Positions 16,936 to 26,723 of a stretch of DNA of 64,000 bases are shown in pieces (positions within the stretch are counted from its first letter, which is position 1; the number at the start of each line of letters is the position of its first letter). Below the pieces are notes generated by a model. The model saw only the letters and a program-made list of their open reading frames with translations. It was not told the origin of the DNA and ran no database searches. The position numbers were made by a program, and so were the translations under genes. Source of the stretch: Agathobacter sp. (GTDB lineage: Bacteria; Bacillota; Clostridia; Lachnospirales; Lachnospiraceae); assembly GCA_022775045.1 (NCBI GenBank), contig JALFLB010000060.1, positions 62,001 to 126,000 on the forward strand, read 5' to 3'.

Positions 16936-19668
16936 TCAGCAATCCCAAATTCCAGTAACCCATCTCCAAATCCCAAAAATTGTAATTACAGGATCTGACT
17001 TGTCTACCGGATTCTCTTCTTCTCCAGCTCCCGGGTCATCTTCCCCCGGTTTCTGTTCCTCCGGCTCATTCGGCTCTTCCGGTTCTTCCGATTCCTCCGG
17101 TTCCTCAGGCTCCTCAGGCTCATAATTTTCATCATGGACGGAACATACCTTTTCCAGGAATTCTTCCGACACGCTGTATGAGGAATCTGCTGTTCCTGCC
17201 GCAGCTCCTACAATGAATACCTTCGTCTCCACCTGGTCCTTCGGACAATACTTTCCTGCAATTTCTCCTGATTCTTTGCATATCTTCAGTGCAACATGAT
17301 GATCGCATTTCTTTGCCGGCACTGTTCCTTTTGCAAAATATTCGGTATAATTCTGCGATCCTCTTGGATCATGATCGCACACGCCAGACTCTGGCAGCAA
17401 TCCTGACTTTTTGCAAACCGTTGCCCTTGTGATTCCGGCAGGTACTTCAAAATCTTTCGCCTCAAGATTGTCATGAATCCGTTTCATTACAGATCGCCAC
17501 AAATTCTTCGGATAAGAAGTTGTACTTCCCAACTGCTTGGAATTATCATCATATCCCCCCCATACAACACAGGTATAGTACGGTGTATAGCCGGCAAACA
17601 ACGCATCTCTATTAGCCGTCGTCGTTCCAGACTTGCCAGCCTGCGCCATCCCTGCGCCAAAATAGGCACGGGTGCCTGTTCCGGAAGTCATAACATCCTT
17701 CATGGCATCTGTCAGCAGCCATGCCGTCTCTTCCTGAAGCACTCTGTGACGATCCTTTGTTTCCGTGTTATCCAAAATTACATTTCCGTCGTGATCGAGA
17801 ACCTGTGTATAGAAACTCGGTTCAATATACTCTCCTTCATTTGCGATTGTTGCATAAGCCGCTGTCAATTCCAGATTTGTCACACCCTGTGTCAATCCTC
17901 CCAGCGATAGTCCAAGATTCTTATCACTGTCCGTCAAAGTCGTAAAACCAAAATCCTGTGCATACTCATATCCCAGATCAACACCTATATCCTGCAGTGT
18001 CTTAACGGTCACAATGTTAATGGAATTCGTAATCGCGGTACGAATATTTGTAAATCCACGATAGCTATGATCATAATTGTTATATGTCTTACTTCCTACC
18101 GAGAATGGTGCATCATCCTGCACGGAGGCTAATGTTTTCCCTCCGGCATCCAACGCCGGCGCATAACAGGCAATCACCTTAAACGTAGACCCCGGCTGCC
18201 GACATGTCTTTGTTGCCCGGTTCCATGTCCGGTTTCCCGCCTTATCACCTCTTCCACCAACAATCGCCTTTACTTCCCCTGTTGACTGGTCCATAATCGT
18301 CATTGCAATCTGAGGCTGCATGGTAATAAAGATATATTCAGAATCTTCTACCAGCTTGTCCCCCTTTTTAAGGACGTCTTTTTCGTATTGCGCAAGTGCC
18401 TCGCGGCACTCTTCCTCTGAGCTAAAATTAATCGAATAATCCTGATTGTGATTCTTTTCTTTATAATAAGAAAGCATTGTCTGATTGGTATAGGTCTTTA
18501 CCGTTCCATCTTTCTTCTTCACCTGAAACGAGAGAAAAAACGAATATTTTGTACCTGCCACATAATTATCCGGATTCATTGCCTCCTCGTCACAAATCTC
18601 CTGTATTGTGAGATCCTGTGTTGATTTAATCGTGAGTCCTCCCTGGTAGATTGCCTTATAGGCATCACTTTCTGAATATCCTTTCACATTCACCAGATCA
18701 TCAAAAACATCATCGATCACAGCATCCACAAAATAAGTATTCATAGATGAGGTAATAACATCATTATGCTCCGAAATCCGGTCGTAAACATTATCGGCCA
18801 ATGCTTCCTCATACTCTTCCTGCGAGATATATCCCTGTTCCTTCATGGCGTCCAGCACTGCCTGTCTGCGCCCTGCATTCGCTTTCGGATGCAAAATAGG
18901 ATTATATCCGGAAGGATTCTTGGTGATTCCCGCAATAACTGTGCACTCGGAAAGTGTCAGTTCCGATACATCCTTTCCGAAATATCGCTGTGCTGCCGCT
19001 TCCACCCCCAGGGTATTGCTTCCAAGATTAATGGAATTGAGATAATTTTCCAGAATCCACCCCTTATCATTTACCTTTTTTTCAAGTTCAACCGCAATAT
19101 ACATCTCCTGAATTTTACGCTTCACCTGTCTTTCCATTTTTTCGAGTTTAGAGATCTCTCCAACATTCTCATTCGCCCACTGCTCAGACAGAACGTTATT
19201 CTTAATCAACTGCTGCGTAATTGTACTTGCGCCCTGACTGAAATCCATTGATTTAATATCTGCAACCAGTGCACGTGCAATTCCTTTCAGATCAATTCCG
19301 TTATGTTCATAAAAACGGGCATCCTCAATTGCAACAACCGCATGCTGCAAATCTTCCGGAATCTCATCTAATGTCACGTACTGTCGATTCGATCCTTCTG
19401 CCACAAGTGTTGCAATCTCATCCCCATCACTAGAGAGTACCGTTGTAGAATATCCGGTCGGTATCACATCCATTTCTGATATATCCGGCGCCGATTCCAA
19501 AATGCCCTTCACAGCGCCTGCCACTGTGCTCACTCCGACTATTCCTGCCACAAGAATACTGATCAAAAGTAATTGTCCCAATATAACTCCACATTTTTTG
19601 CGGATTTTGGTCGATTTCGCGTCAATCTTATGTTCCCGACGCCGAATCGCATTTTTCCCGTAATTCAT
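16936..19668 (-). CDS. Class A penicillin-binding protein 1A
   Basis: A bifunctional peptidoglycan synthase of 910 residues. A basic cytoplasmic tail and one membrane helix (about 27-53) precede the GT51 glycosyltransferase domain (about 75-260), with catalytic glutamate E115 in VAIEDARFYEHNG. The transpeptidase domain contains S494-x-x-K (PGSTFK), SIN at 549-551 and KSGTT at 679-683. A Cys-containing C-terminal domain (about 745-840), a Pro/Glu repeat tail (about 850-872) and a Trp-rich end (GIWRWVTGIWDC) follow. The tail is longer and more repetitive than usual and may lie in or across the wall. Confidence 0.95.
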   Translation of the reverse strand: MNYGKNAIRRREHKIDAKSTKIRKKCGVILGQLLLISILVAGIVGVSTVAGAVKGILESAPDISEMDVIPTGYSTTVLSSDGDEIATLVAEGSNRQYVTLDEIPEDLQHAVVAIEDARFYEHNGIDLKGIARALVADIKSMDFSQGASTITQQLIKNNVLSEQWANENVGEISKLEKMERQVKRKIQEMYIAVELEKKVNDKGWILENYLNSINLGSNTLGVEAAAQRYFGKDVSELTLSECTVIAGITKNPSGYNPILHPKANAGRRQAVLDAMKEQGYISQEEYEEALADNVYDRISEHNDVITSSMNTYFVDAVIDDVFDDLVNVKGYSESDAYKAIYQGGLTIKSTQDLTIQEICDEEAMNPDNYVAGTKYSFFLSFQVKKKDGTVKTYTNQTMLSYYKEKNHNQDYSINFSSEEECREALAQYEKDVLKKGDKLVEDSEYIFITMQPQIAMTIMDQSTGEVKAIVGGRGDKAGNRTWNRATKTCRQPGSTFKVIACYAPALDAGGKTLASVQDDAPFSVGSKTYNNYDHSYRGFTNIRTAITNSINIVTVKTLQDIGVDLGYEYAQDFGFTTLTDSDKNLGLSLGGLTQGVTNLELTAAYATIANEGEYIEPSFYTQVLDHDGNVILDNTETKDRHRVLQEETAWLLTDAMKDVMTSGTGTRAYFGAGMAQAGKSGTTTANRDALFAGYTPYYTCVVWGGYDDNSKQLGSTTSYPKNLWRSVMKRIHDNLEAKDFEVPAGITRATVCKKSGLLPESGVCDHDPRGSQNYTEYFAKGTVPAKKCDHHVALKICKESGEIAGKYCPKDQVETKVFIVGAAAGTADSSYSVSEEFLEKVCSVHDENYEPEEPEEPEESEEPEEPNEPEEQKPGEDDPGAGEEENPVDKSDPVITIFGIWRWVTGIWDC

Positions 19669-19758
19669 ATAAGCCCCCTATCCTGAAACAATAGCTCAAT
19701 TTATTATATCAAAAAAATCTCATAATAGGAATACTTATTTATCGACAAATACAGACAG

Positions 19759-19785
19759 CAAAACCCCTGGCCAAATGCCAGGGGC
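19759..19785 (-). terminator. Terminator of the glnN-amt transcript
   Basis: On the minus strand GCCCCTGGC pairs with GCCAGGGGT across a CATTT-type loop, followed by TTTTGC. It lies about 70 bases after the Amt stop codon. Confidence 0.8.
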
Positions 19786-19823
19786 TTGCTGTTGATGTAT
19801 ACTAAAACTAAGGGGATTAGATT

Positions 19824-19848
19824 AACGAATCTAATCATTAGATTCGTT
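19824..19848. repeat. Near-perfect 25-bp palindrome after amt
   Basis: Arms AACGAATCTAAT and ATTAGATTCGTT flank one central base, only six bases after the Amt stop. It is too symmetrical and lacks the T-run expected of a terminator. It could protect the mRNA 3' end or be a protein-binding dyad. Confidence 0.6.
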
Positions 19849-19853
19849 CAATC

Positions 19854-21575
19854 CTATTCAACATCCTGTAATGCTGCCACATCTTCTTCACCGGTACGAA
19901 TCTTGACAACCTTTGCCACATCGTATACGAAAATCTTACCATCTCCGATATGTCCGGTATAGAGTGCCTTCTTAGCAGCCTCCACAACACTTTCTACAGG
20001 AATCTTGCTGACAACAACTTCAACTTTAATCTTCGGAAGTAAGGTTGCATCCACTTCAGCACCACGATAGCGCTCGCCGGATCCCTTCTGGACACCACAA
20101 CCCATGACCTGTGTACAAGTCATACCGGTTACTCCCAAATCGTTCATTGCCTTCTTTAAATGATCGTATCTGGACAGCTTTGCAACAATGACAACCTTGT
20201 AAATACCAGTTGCATCATGCGGTACAGCAGAAACCACCTTGACCGCTGCATCCTTCTTTGCCTGAGATGCATCTGCATACTCTGGCGTACCAAGATCTGT
20301 ATTTTCATTAACATCCATTGTCATTGTATTGGATACATCCATAATAGAGAATCCTGAGTATGCAGAAGCAAGACCATGCTCCATTGCATCAAGACCAACA
20401 ATCTCCTCTTCCTCTGTAACACGAAGACCAACAGTTGCTTTGATAATCAGGAATGTAACAGTAATAGTTACTGCAGTCCATGCTGCTACAGTAAGAATAC
20501 CAAGGCACTGCTTGCCTAATAATGAGAAACCGCCACCATAAAAAAGACCAACCAGGGAATCATTTCCAGGAGCAGATGTTGTTGCAAATAAACCAACGGC
20601 AAAGGTACCCCAGATACCATTTAAGCAGTGTACTGCTACGGCACCAACCGGATCGTCAATATGAAGTACATTATCCAAAAGCCATACACCAAATACAACT
20701 AATACGCCTGCTACCGCACCAATCACAATTGCGCCTGTGGCATCTGTCACGTCACAAGGAGCTGTAATTGCTACAAGTCCTGCCAAAGATGCATTCAAAC
20801 ACATAGAAACATCCGGCTTACCATACTTAATCCATGTAAATACCATGCAGACAACTGTTGCAACTGCAGGAGCGATTGTTGTTGTTACAAAGATAGACCC
20901 CAACTGCTCGACAGATGTTGCAGCCGCACCGTTGAATCCATACCAGCCTAACCACAGAATAAATACACCAAGTGCGCCAAGCGGGAGACTGTGTCCCGGG
21001 AATGCGTTAACCTTAACGATCTTACCGCTCTTATCCTTTGTAAACTTACCGATACGCGGTCCAAGAATTTTTGCACCAATCAGTGCTGAAATACCACCAA
21101 CCATATGAATTGCGCAGGAACCTGCAAAATCATGGAAGCCAAGCTGTGCTAACCATCCGCCGCCCCAGATCCAGTGTGCCTCAATCGGATAAATCAACGC
21201 GGAAATAATTCCAGAATAAATACAGTAGGATAAGAACTTGGTTCTCTCAGCCATAGCGCCGGATACAATCGTTGCTGTGGTTGCACAGAATACTAAGTTA
21301 AATACAAATCCGGACCAGTCAAAACTTCCATAGGAAGTAAAAAGATCAAATCCAGGTTTTCCGATAAATCCAAGTACATCCTCTCCCAGAAGGAATGAAA
21401 AACCAATTAAAATAAATACAACAGTACCGATACAAAAATCCATAAGATTTTTCATGATGATATTACCGGCATTTTTGGCTCTTGTAAAGCCTGTCTCTAC
21501 CATTGCAAATCCGGCCTGCATCCAGAATACCAGTGCAGCGCCGATTAAGAACCATACGCTAAATGTTTCACTCAT
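19854..21575 (-). CDS. amt: Ammonium transporter Amt fused to a PII domain
   Basis: The start MSETFSVWFLIG (ATG 21575) follows AAGGAGGATATAGTT; a longer frame upstream lacks a site. About 573 residues: an 11-helix Amt domain (about 1-405), a linker, and a C-terminal GlnB/PII domain (about 460-565). The Amt part shows FHDFAGSCAIHMVGG (conserved Asp and first pore His) and HCLNGIWGTFAVG (second pore His). The PII T-loop reads GSGERYRGAEVDATLLPK, so the tyrosine equivalent to GlnB Tyr51, the uridylylation site, is Val. Most bacteria encode Amt and PII as separate genes. It is downstream of glutamine synthetase on the same strand, consistent with nitrogen assimilation. Confidence 0.95.
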   Translation of the reverse strand: MSETFSVWFLIGAALVFWMQAGFAMVETGFTRAKNAGNIIMKNLMDFCIGTVVFILIGFSFLLGEDVLGFIGKPGFDLFTSYGSFDWSGFVFNLVFCATTATIVSGAMAERTKFLSYCIYSGIISALIYPIEAHWIWGGGWLAQLGFHDFAGSCAIHMVGGISALIGAKILGPRIGKFTKDKSGKIVKVNAFPGHSLPLGALGVFILWLGWYGFNGAAATSVEQLGSIFVTTTIAPAVATVVCMVFTWIKYGKPDVSMCLNASLAGLVAITAPCDVTDATGAIVIGAVAGVLVVFGVWLLDNVLHIDDPVGAVAVHCLNGIWGTFAVGLFATTSAPGNDSLVGLFYGGGFSLLGKQCLGILTVAAWTAVTITVTFLIIKATVGLRVTEEEEIVGLDAMEHGLASAYSGFSIMDVSNTMTMDVNENTDLGTPEYADASQAKKDAAVKVVSAVPHDATGIYKVVIVAKLSRYDHLKKAMNDLGVTGMTCTQVMGCGVQKGSGERYRGAEVDATLLPKIKVEVVVSKIPVESVVEAAKKALYTGHIGDGKIFVYDVAKVVKIRTGEEDVAALQDVE

Positions 21576-21595
21576 AACTATATCCTCCTTCTCAT

Positions 21596-21653
21596 AAAAA
21601 AAACGACACTTCCCCAAAATCCACAGCTTCGTGGCTCAAGAAAATGTCGTTCT
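21596..21653 (-). terminator. Terminator or attenuator between glnN and amt
   Basis: On the minus strand AACGACATTTTC and GAAGTGTCGTT form a long stem ending in T8, just ahead of the amt ribosome-binding site. An inner CCAC...GTGG hairpin sits in the loop. Position in a leader suggests conditional read-through rather than simple termination. Confidence 0.7.
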
Positions 21654-21691
21654 TTTTTATACTGAAAATGTTTGTAAATAGTGATTATATA

Positions 21692-23815
21692 CTATACTTC
21701 AAAAATCAAATCCCCGTATGATGGCATTGGCCATACATCCTTATCCACGATCATTTCAAGCTGATCAACCGGGGCACGGAGTGCATCCATAGCTGCCTTT
21801 ACCTCATCTCTGTAGTAAACAGCCTGCTCTCTGCCTTCTCCCATCTCGCCGCCCTTCTCTGTTACTTCTGTAAGCTTTCTCAGCGCGTTCTGTGCCTCTG
21901 CAAGAAGTGCAGAACACTTTGTAAGAAGTTCCGTCTGAACACTCACATCCGCCTCAGCGCATGCAGTCTTTACAGTCGTAAGAGACTCACCAAGAGAAGT
22001 TACATACTTGATAACAGCCGGAATAATCTGCTTTCCAGCAATATCAATCATTGCCTTAGCTTCAATATTGATGGTCTTTGCATAGGTCTCATACTCGATT
22101 TCCACACGGGATGCAAGCTCTGCCTGTGTAAATACACCGAACTTCTCAAATGCAGCAACTGACTCCGGAGCAATATATGCCGGAATTGCATCAACCATGG
22201 ATTTAATATTCGGAAGGCCACGCTTTGCAGCTTCCTCTACCCACTCATCGGAATAACCGTTTCCGTTGAATACAACTCTCTGATGCTCGTTTGCATAAGT
22301 CTTAATCAAATCATGTACCGCAAGTTCGAAATCATCTGCCTTCTCAAGAATATCACACGCATCAGAAAATGCCTCTGCAACAATTGTATTCAACACAATA
22401 TTTGCCTGTGCAACAGAATCCTGTGAACCAACCATACGGAACTCAAATTTATTACCTGTGAACGCAAACGGCGATGTACGGTTACGATCGGTTGCATCCT
22501 TCATGAAATCCGGAAGGGTCTTAACACCAGTCTCAAGCTTTTCACCCTTTAAACTGTGTGTTGCTGTACCAGTGCTAATCAGCTGTGTCAACACATCGCC
22601 AAGCTGCTCACCAAGATATACGGAAAGGATTGCAGGCGGAGCCTCATTTGCTCCTAATCTGTGATCATTTCCAACATCGGCTGCTGATGCGCGAAGCAAG
22701 GCTGCATGCTCATCAATCGCCTTTAAGATACAGGTCAGAACCAGTAAAAACTGTACATTCTCATGTGGTGTCGCACCCGGATCCAGAAGATTGATTCCAT
22801 CATCTGTTGTGATGGACCAGTTGTTGTGCTTACCAGAACCATTGACGCCTGCAAATGGTTTCTCATGAAGCAGGCACTGCAGTCCGTGACGTCCGGCAAC
22901 CTTCTTTAATGTCTCCATAATCAACTGGTTGTTATCTACTGCCACATTACATTCTGCATAAATCGGAGCCAGCTCATGCTGTGCCGGAGCAACCTCATTG
23001 TGCTGTGTCTTTGCAGATACCCCGAGTTTCCAGAGTTCCTTATTTACATCTTTCATGTACGCTGCAATTCTCTCACGAATTGCACCAAAGTAATGATCAT
23101 CCATCTCCTGTCCTTTAGGAGGCATTGCTCCGAACAAAGTACGTCCTGTGAAGATCAGATCCTTACGCTGTAAGTACTTCTCACGGTCTACGATAAAATA
23201 TTCCTGCTCCGGTCCAACCGAAGGTGTTACCTTCTTAGAAGTTGTGTTACCAAATAATCTCAGTAACCGGAGAGCCTGATCATTAATTGCTTCCATGGAA
23301 CGAAGAAGAGGTGTCTTCTGATCCAACGCTTCACCTGTGTAGGAACAGAAAGCAGTCGGGATACAAAGTGTTGCACCGGCAGCATCCTGACGAACAAAGG
23401 CCGGTGATGTACAATCCCATGCTGTATAGCCTCTTGCCTCAAATGTAGCACGAAGTCCACCCGACGGGAAAGAAGAAGCATCCGGCTCGCCTTTGATTAA
23501 TTCCTTACCAGAAAAGCTCATCAGTACCTTACCGTTGGACATCGGGGCGGTAATAAAGGAATCATGCTTCTCAGCAGTAACACCTGTCAATGGCTGGAAC
23601 CAATGGGTATAATGAGTTGCGCCCTTCTCAATTGCCCATTCCTTCATCTCATGTGCAATCACATCAGCGGTCTCAAGGTCGAGGTCTTTTCCCTCATCCA
23701 TGACTTCATGAAGCTTTTTGTAAACTTTTTTCGGAAGACGTTCCTGCATCACTGCGTCATTGAATACGTTCTCTCCGAAAATGTCTGCAACGTTAAAATA
23801 ATCACTCATTTTCAC
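21692..23815 (-). CDS. glnN: Glutamine synthetase type III
   Basis: About 705-707 residues, the size of GSIII, distinct from the 440-470 residues of GSI. It makes glutamine from glutamate, ammonia and ATP. Family landmarks: [28 protein letters not shown], the GPEQEYF metal-binding glutamates, [16 protein letters not shown] sequence (here [14 protein letters not shown]), [16 protein letters not shown], and [16 protein letters not shown]. The first codon is GTG 23815 or ATG 23809, both near AAGGA. The amt-PII gene lies downstream, forming a nitrogen-assimilation pair. A small CAATCAA...TTGATTG hairpin sits in the leader. Confidence 0.96.
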   Translation of the reverse strand: MKMSDYFNVADIFGENVFNDAVMQERLPKKVYKKLHEVMDEGKDLDLETADVIAHEMKEWAIEKGATHYTHWFQPLTGVTAEKHDSFITAPMSNGKVLMSFSGKELIKGEPDASSFPSGGLRATFEARGYTAWDCTSPAFVRQDAAGATLCIPTAFCSYTGEALDQKTPLLRSMEAINDQALRLLRLFGNTTSKKVTPSVGPEQEYFIVDREKYLQRKDLIFTGRTLFGAMPPKGQEMDDHYFGAIRERIAAYMKDVNKELWKLGVSAKTQHNEVAPAQHELAPIYAECNVAVDNNQLIMETLKKVAGRHGLQCLLHEKPFAGVNGSGKHNNWSITTDDGINLLDPGATPHENVQFLLVLTCILKAIDEHAALLRASAADVGNDHRLGANEAPPAILSVYLGEQLGDVLTQLISTGTATHSLKGEKLETGVKTLPDFMKDATDRNRTSPFAFTGNKFEFRMVGSQDSVAQANIVLNTIVAEAFSDACDILEKADDFELAVHDLIKTYANEHQRVVFNGNGYSDEWVEEAAKRGLPNIKSMVDAIPAYIAPESVAAFEKFGVFTQAELASRVEIEYETYAKTINIEAKAMIDIAGKQIIPAVIKYVTSLGESLTTVKTACAEADVSVQTELLTKCSALLAEAQNALRKLTEVTEKGGEMGEGREQAVYYRDEVKAAMDALRAPVDQLEMIVDKDVWPMPSYGDLIFEV

Positions 23816-23881
23816 AACATCCTTTCTTCAACAATCAAATCCCCTTGATTGTAATCTTATTTTTCATGTGGGCTTTTTACT

Positions 23882-23915
23882 AAAAAAGGGCATTCCAAGC
23901 CTAGTTGGAACGCCC
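23882..23915 (-). terminator. Terminator after fba
   Basis: On the minus strand GGGCGTTCCAA and TTGGAATGCCC form the stem, followed by TTTTTT. It separates the aldolase gene from glnN. Confidence 0.92.
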
Positions 23916-23999
23916 TCGTTCAAGTCTCACATTATTTCTGAAATTAAGATACAACTTTTCAAGCAAAAATGCAAGCATTTTTTTAAAAAACTTTATTTT

Positions 24000-24866
24000 T
24001 TATTCAGCCTTACCTACAGAACCAAATAATTCCATCTTCTCCTTAACGGTTGCCTTAATTGCTTCAGCCCCCGGAGCAAGCAGCTTACGAGGATCAAATC
24101 CCTTACCTTCTAAGTCCTTACCAGCCTCAATATACTTACGTGTAGCATCTGCAAAAGATAACTGGCACTCTGTGTTTACATTAATCTTTGCAACACCAAG
24201 AGAAATTGCCTTCTTAATCATATCCTCAGGAATACCTGTACCACCATGAAGGACTAACGGCATAACACCAGTCTTAGCCTGAACGGCATCAAGTGTCTCA
24301 AAGCTCAGTCCTGCCCAATTCTCCGGATACTTTCCATGAATGTTACCGATTCCTGCTGCAAGCATATCAACACCAAGGTCAGCGATTGCCTTACACTCAT
24401 TCGGATCTGCGCACTCACCCATTCCGACAACACCATCTTCCTCACCGCCGATGGAACCAACCTCAGCCTCGATAGACATACCCATTGCATGGGCAACATT
24501 GACAAGCTCAGTTGTCTTAGCGATATTCTCTTCGATCGGATAATGAGATCCGTCAAACATGATGGATGTGAAGCCAGCCTTAATACACTTGTAGCATCCT
24601 TCATATGTTCCATGATCTAAGTGAAGTGCTACAGGAACTGTGATTCCAAGCTCTTCATCCATAGCCTTAACCATAGCAGCCACAGTCTTAAAACCGGTCA
24701 TGTACTTACCTGCGCCCTCAGATACACCAAGGATTACAGGGCTCTTAAGCTCCTGCGCAGTAAGAAGAATAGACTTTGTCCACTCTAAGTTATTGATGTT
24801 GAACTGACCAACTGCATAGTGGCCTGCTTTTGCTTTCTTAAGCATTTCTGTTGCAGATACTAACAT
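24000..24866 (-). CDS. fba: Class II fructose-1,6-bisphosphate aldolase
   Basis: A 288-residue zinc-dependent aldolase of glycolysis and gluconeogenesis. Zinc ligands and active-site motifs are visible: VALHLDHGTYEG, MFDGSHYPIEENI, the IEAEVGSIGGEEDG block, GIGNIHGKYPENW, and PLVLHGGTGIPEDMI. AGGAGGAAATTGAA precedes the ATG. It is monocistronic with its own terminator, as expected for a highly expressed glycolytic gene. Confidence 0.95.
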   Translation of the reverse strand: MLVSATEMLKKAKAGHYAVGQFNINNLEWTKSILLTAQELKSPVILGVSEGAGKYMTGFKTVAAMVKAMDEELGITVPVALHLDHGTYEGCYKCIKAGFTSIMFDGSHYPIEENIAKTTELVNVAHAMGMSIEAEVGSIGGEEDGVVGMGECADPNECKAIADLGVDMLAAGIGNIHGKYPENWAGLSFETLDAVQAKTGVMPLVLHGGTGIPEDMIKKAISLGVAKINVNTECQLSFADATRKYIEAGKDLEGKGFDPRKLLAPGAEAIKATVKEKMELFGSVGKAE

Positions 24867-24935
24867 TTCAATTTCCTCCTAATCATAAGTTATCTAGATT
24901 ATATTACATTCTCTGTAAAAAATAAAGTTAAAACT

Positions 24936-25820
24936 TTAACAAAATATTGAAACCTTCTGTTTGAGATTTCGGATGATTACTTTCTCATGTTCACCGCCGA
25001 ACTCCCCGTCCAGCGTCCATGCCACCTTTTCCTTTGCTGTGATATGCACCTCATCGGTCTTGAATGAATAAATCAGATCCGAATCATCAATCAGATTTGT
25101 CAGGCATGCAAGAATCTCATTTAGTTCAATCGGATTCTTTGGTTTCTTAATCAGGCATACTTCGAACACCCCGTCATCCAGCTTGACATCGCTTCCTGTC
25201 ATTCCCTTAAAGCCCCCGACGGATATCGAATTTGTAATCATGCCATACACGAATTCATCCTGAAACATTTGTCCCTCATATTCCACCAGCATACGGAACG
25301 ACGGGATATCATGAAGTGACTTCATCCCCTCCATAATATAGGCCACATGGCCAAAAATATTCTTCAGTTGCTGCGAGGTCTTGTAAGACACCTCGGTAAA
25401 CAGCCCGAATGCAGCCACATAAACAAAGGTATCCGAATTAAATTCCCCGATATCACACGGAAAAGGATTCCCCCCCACCGCTGCCTCTGCTGCTTTTACC
25501 ATATCCTTTGGAATTCCTAAAGAGTTAGCAAAATCGTTGGTACTTCCCGCCGGAATATAACCGATTGGGATGTCCAGTTTAGCCTGCATCAGCCCTGTCA
25601 TAACTTCGTCCAAGGTTCCGTCTCCACCACTGCATATGATGCGGTCATAACCCGCACCATCTTCGATTACTTTTCTCGTCGCATCTGCCTGAGCCTGTGT
25701 GGTATAAATGGTCACTTCAAAATCCGCTTTGACCATCGTATCTATGATATCCATCAGATGGTTTTTAATCTGACCCTTTCCTGAATGTGGATTAAAAATA
25801 AATAATAACTTTTGACTCAT
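24936..25820 (-). CDS. Diacylglycerol/lipid kinase family protein (DagK/YegS type)
   Basis: A kinase of the DAGK catalytic-domain family, about 294 residues. The nucleotide-binding start LLFIFNPHSGKG and the CSGGDGTLDEVMTGL glycine motif are diagnostic, followed by GYIPAGSTNDFANSLG. The C-terminal beta-sandwich ends near DGEFGGEHEKVIIRNL. Members phosphorylate diacylglycerol, sphingoid bases or similar lipids at the membrane. The ATG at 25820 (MSQKLLF) is preferred; a GTG eight codons upstream overlaps the whiA stop. It is the last gene of the long minus-strand cluster. Confidence 0.9.
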   Translation of the reverse strand: MSQKLLFIFNPHSGKGQIKNHLMDIIDTMVKADFEVTIYTTQAQADATRKVIEDGAGYDRIICSGGDGTLDEVMTGLMQAKLDIPIGYIPAGSTNDFANSLGIPKDMVKAAEAAVGGNPFPCDIGEFNSDTFVYVAAFGLFTEVSYKTSQQLKNIFGHVAYIMEGMKSLHDIPSFRMLVEYEGQMFQDEFVYGMITNSISVGGFKGMTGSDVKLDDGVFEVCLIKKPKNPIELNEILACLTNLIDDSDLIYSFKTDEVHITAKEKVAWTLDGEFGGEHEKVIIRNLKQKVSIFC

Positions 25821-25840
25821 ATGTATCAGTTCCTCATCCT

Positions 25841-26722
25841 TCACAGTTTTTCTGCAATCTCTGCAAGCTTACGCAACCGGTGGTTTACCCCGGATTTTCC
25901 CACCGGTGGATCCAGATACGTCCCAAGCTCTTTTAAGGTTGCTTCCGGATGCTCCAGGCGAACCTGTGCCATCTCAGCCAATATATTCGGCAATTGTTCA
26001 AAGCCAATAGTACTCTGAATCCGTTTGATATCCTCCATCTGTTTGACAGCTGCATTGACGGTCTTATGAATATTTGCCGTCTCACAATTTACTTTACGAT
26101 TAACAGAATTCCGCATTTCCTTTAGTATGCGCACATTTTCCAAATTCATAAGCGAGACATATGCTTCCATCACATTCAGCATATCTACAATTTGAGAACC
26201 TTCCTTCAAATAAATCACATAGCGTTCCTTGCGTTCCACAATCTTGGCCTCTGCCTCAAAGCCCGCCATCAGTTCCTGCAGCTGCAAAGCCTGATCCATC
26301 GTTCTACAGACAATCTCAAAATGGTAAGATTTATTCGGATTGCTGATGGATCCCGCCGCCATAAATGCCCCCCGTATGAATGCTCTCTTGCAACAGGTCT
26401 GTTGCACCAGCAGACCGTCTGCCCGACGTTCATTCAGAGGAATCCCCATAAAATTCTCCCCATCCCAGCGAAGAGCAGCAAGTATCTTAGCCGCCTGCCG
26501 TCCGTCCATCTCCGTCGAAGCTGTAATTCCAAATGCCTTTTGAAGCAAAATTTCATATTTTTCATACAAAAGCATATTATCGGTTGCAAGTGTCACTGCG
26601 CCACTCTCAGCATTCAGGCTTCCCTCCAGTTCCAGCATTCCCGCAAGTTCTGCGAGCTGACAGTGACGGCTTTTACTGTACTGTCTCGCCAATTCTTCCT
26701 TCACATCACTAGAAAAAGACAT
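25841..26722 (-). CDS. whiA: DNA-binding protein WhiA
   Basis: A 293-residue WhiA: two LAGLIDADG-homing-endonuclease-like repeats (about 20-190, with ELAGMLELEGSLN and FIRGAFMAAGSISNPNKSYH) and a C-terminal HTH (about 205-290, LGTYLDPPVGKSGVNHRLRK). In Firmicutes it influences division and chromosome segregation. It starts one base after the rapZ stop. The yvcK/gluconeogenesis-factor gene that usually lies between rapZ and whiA is missing. Confidence 0.96.
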   Translation of the reverse strand: MSFSSDVKEELARQYSKSRHCQLAELAGMLELEGSLNAESGAVTLATDNMLLYEKYEILLQKAFGITASTEMDGRQAAKILAALRWDGENFMGIPLNERRADGLLVQQTCCKRAFIRGAFMAAGSISNPNKSYHFEIVCRTMDQALQLQELMAGFEAEAKIVERKERYVIYLKEGSQIVDMLNVMEAYVSLMNLENVRILKEMRNSVNRKVNCETANIHKTVNAAVKQMEDIKRIQSTIGFEQLPNILAEMAQVRLEHPEATLKELGTYLDPPVGKSGVNHRLRKLAEIAEKL

Positions 26723-26723
26723 C

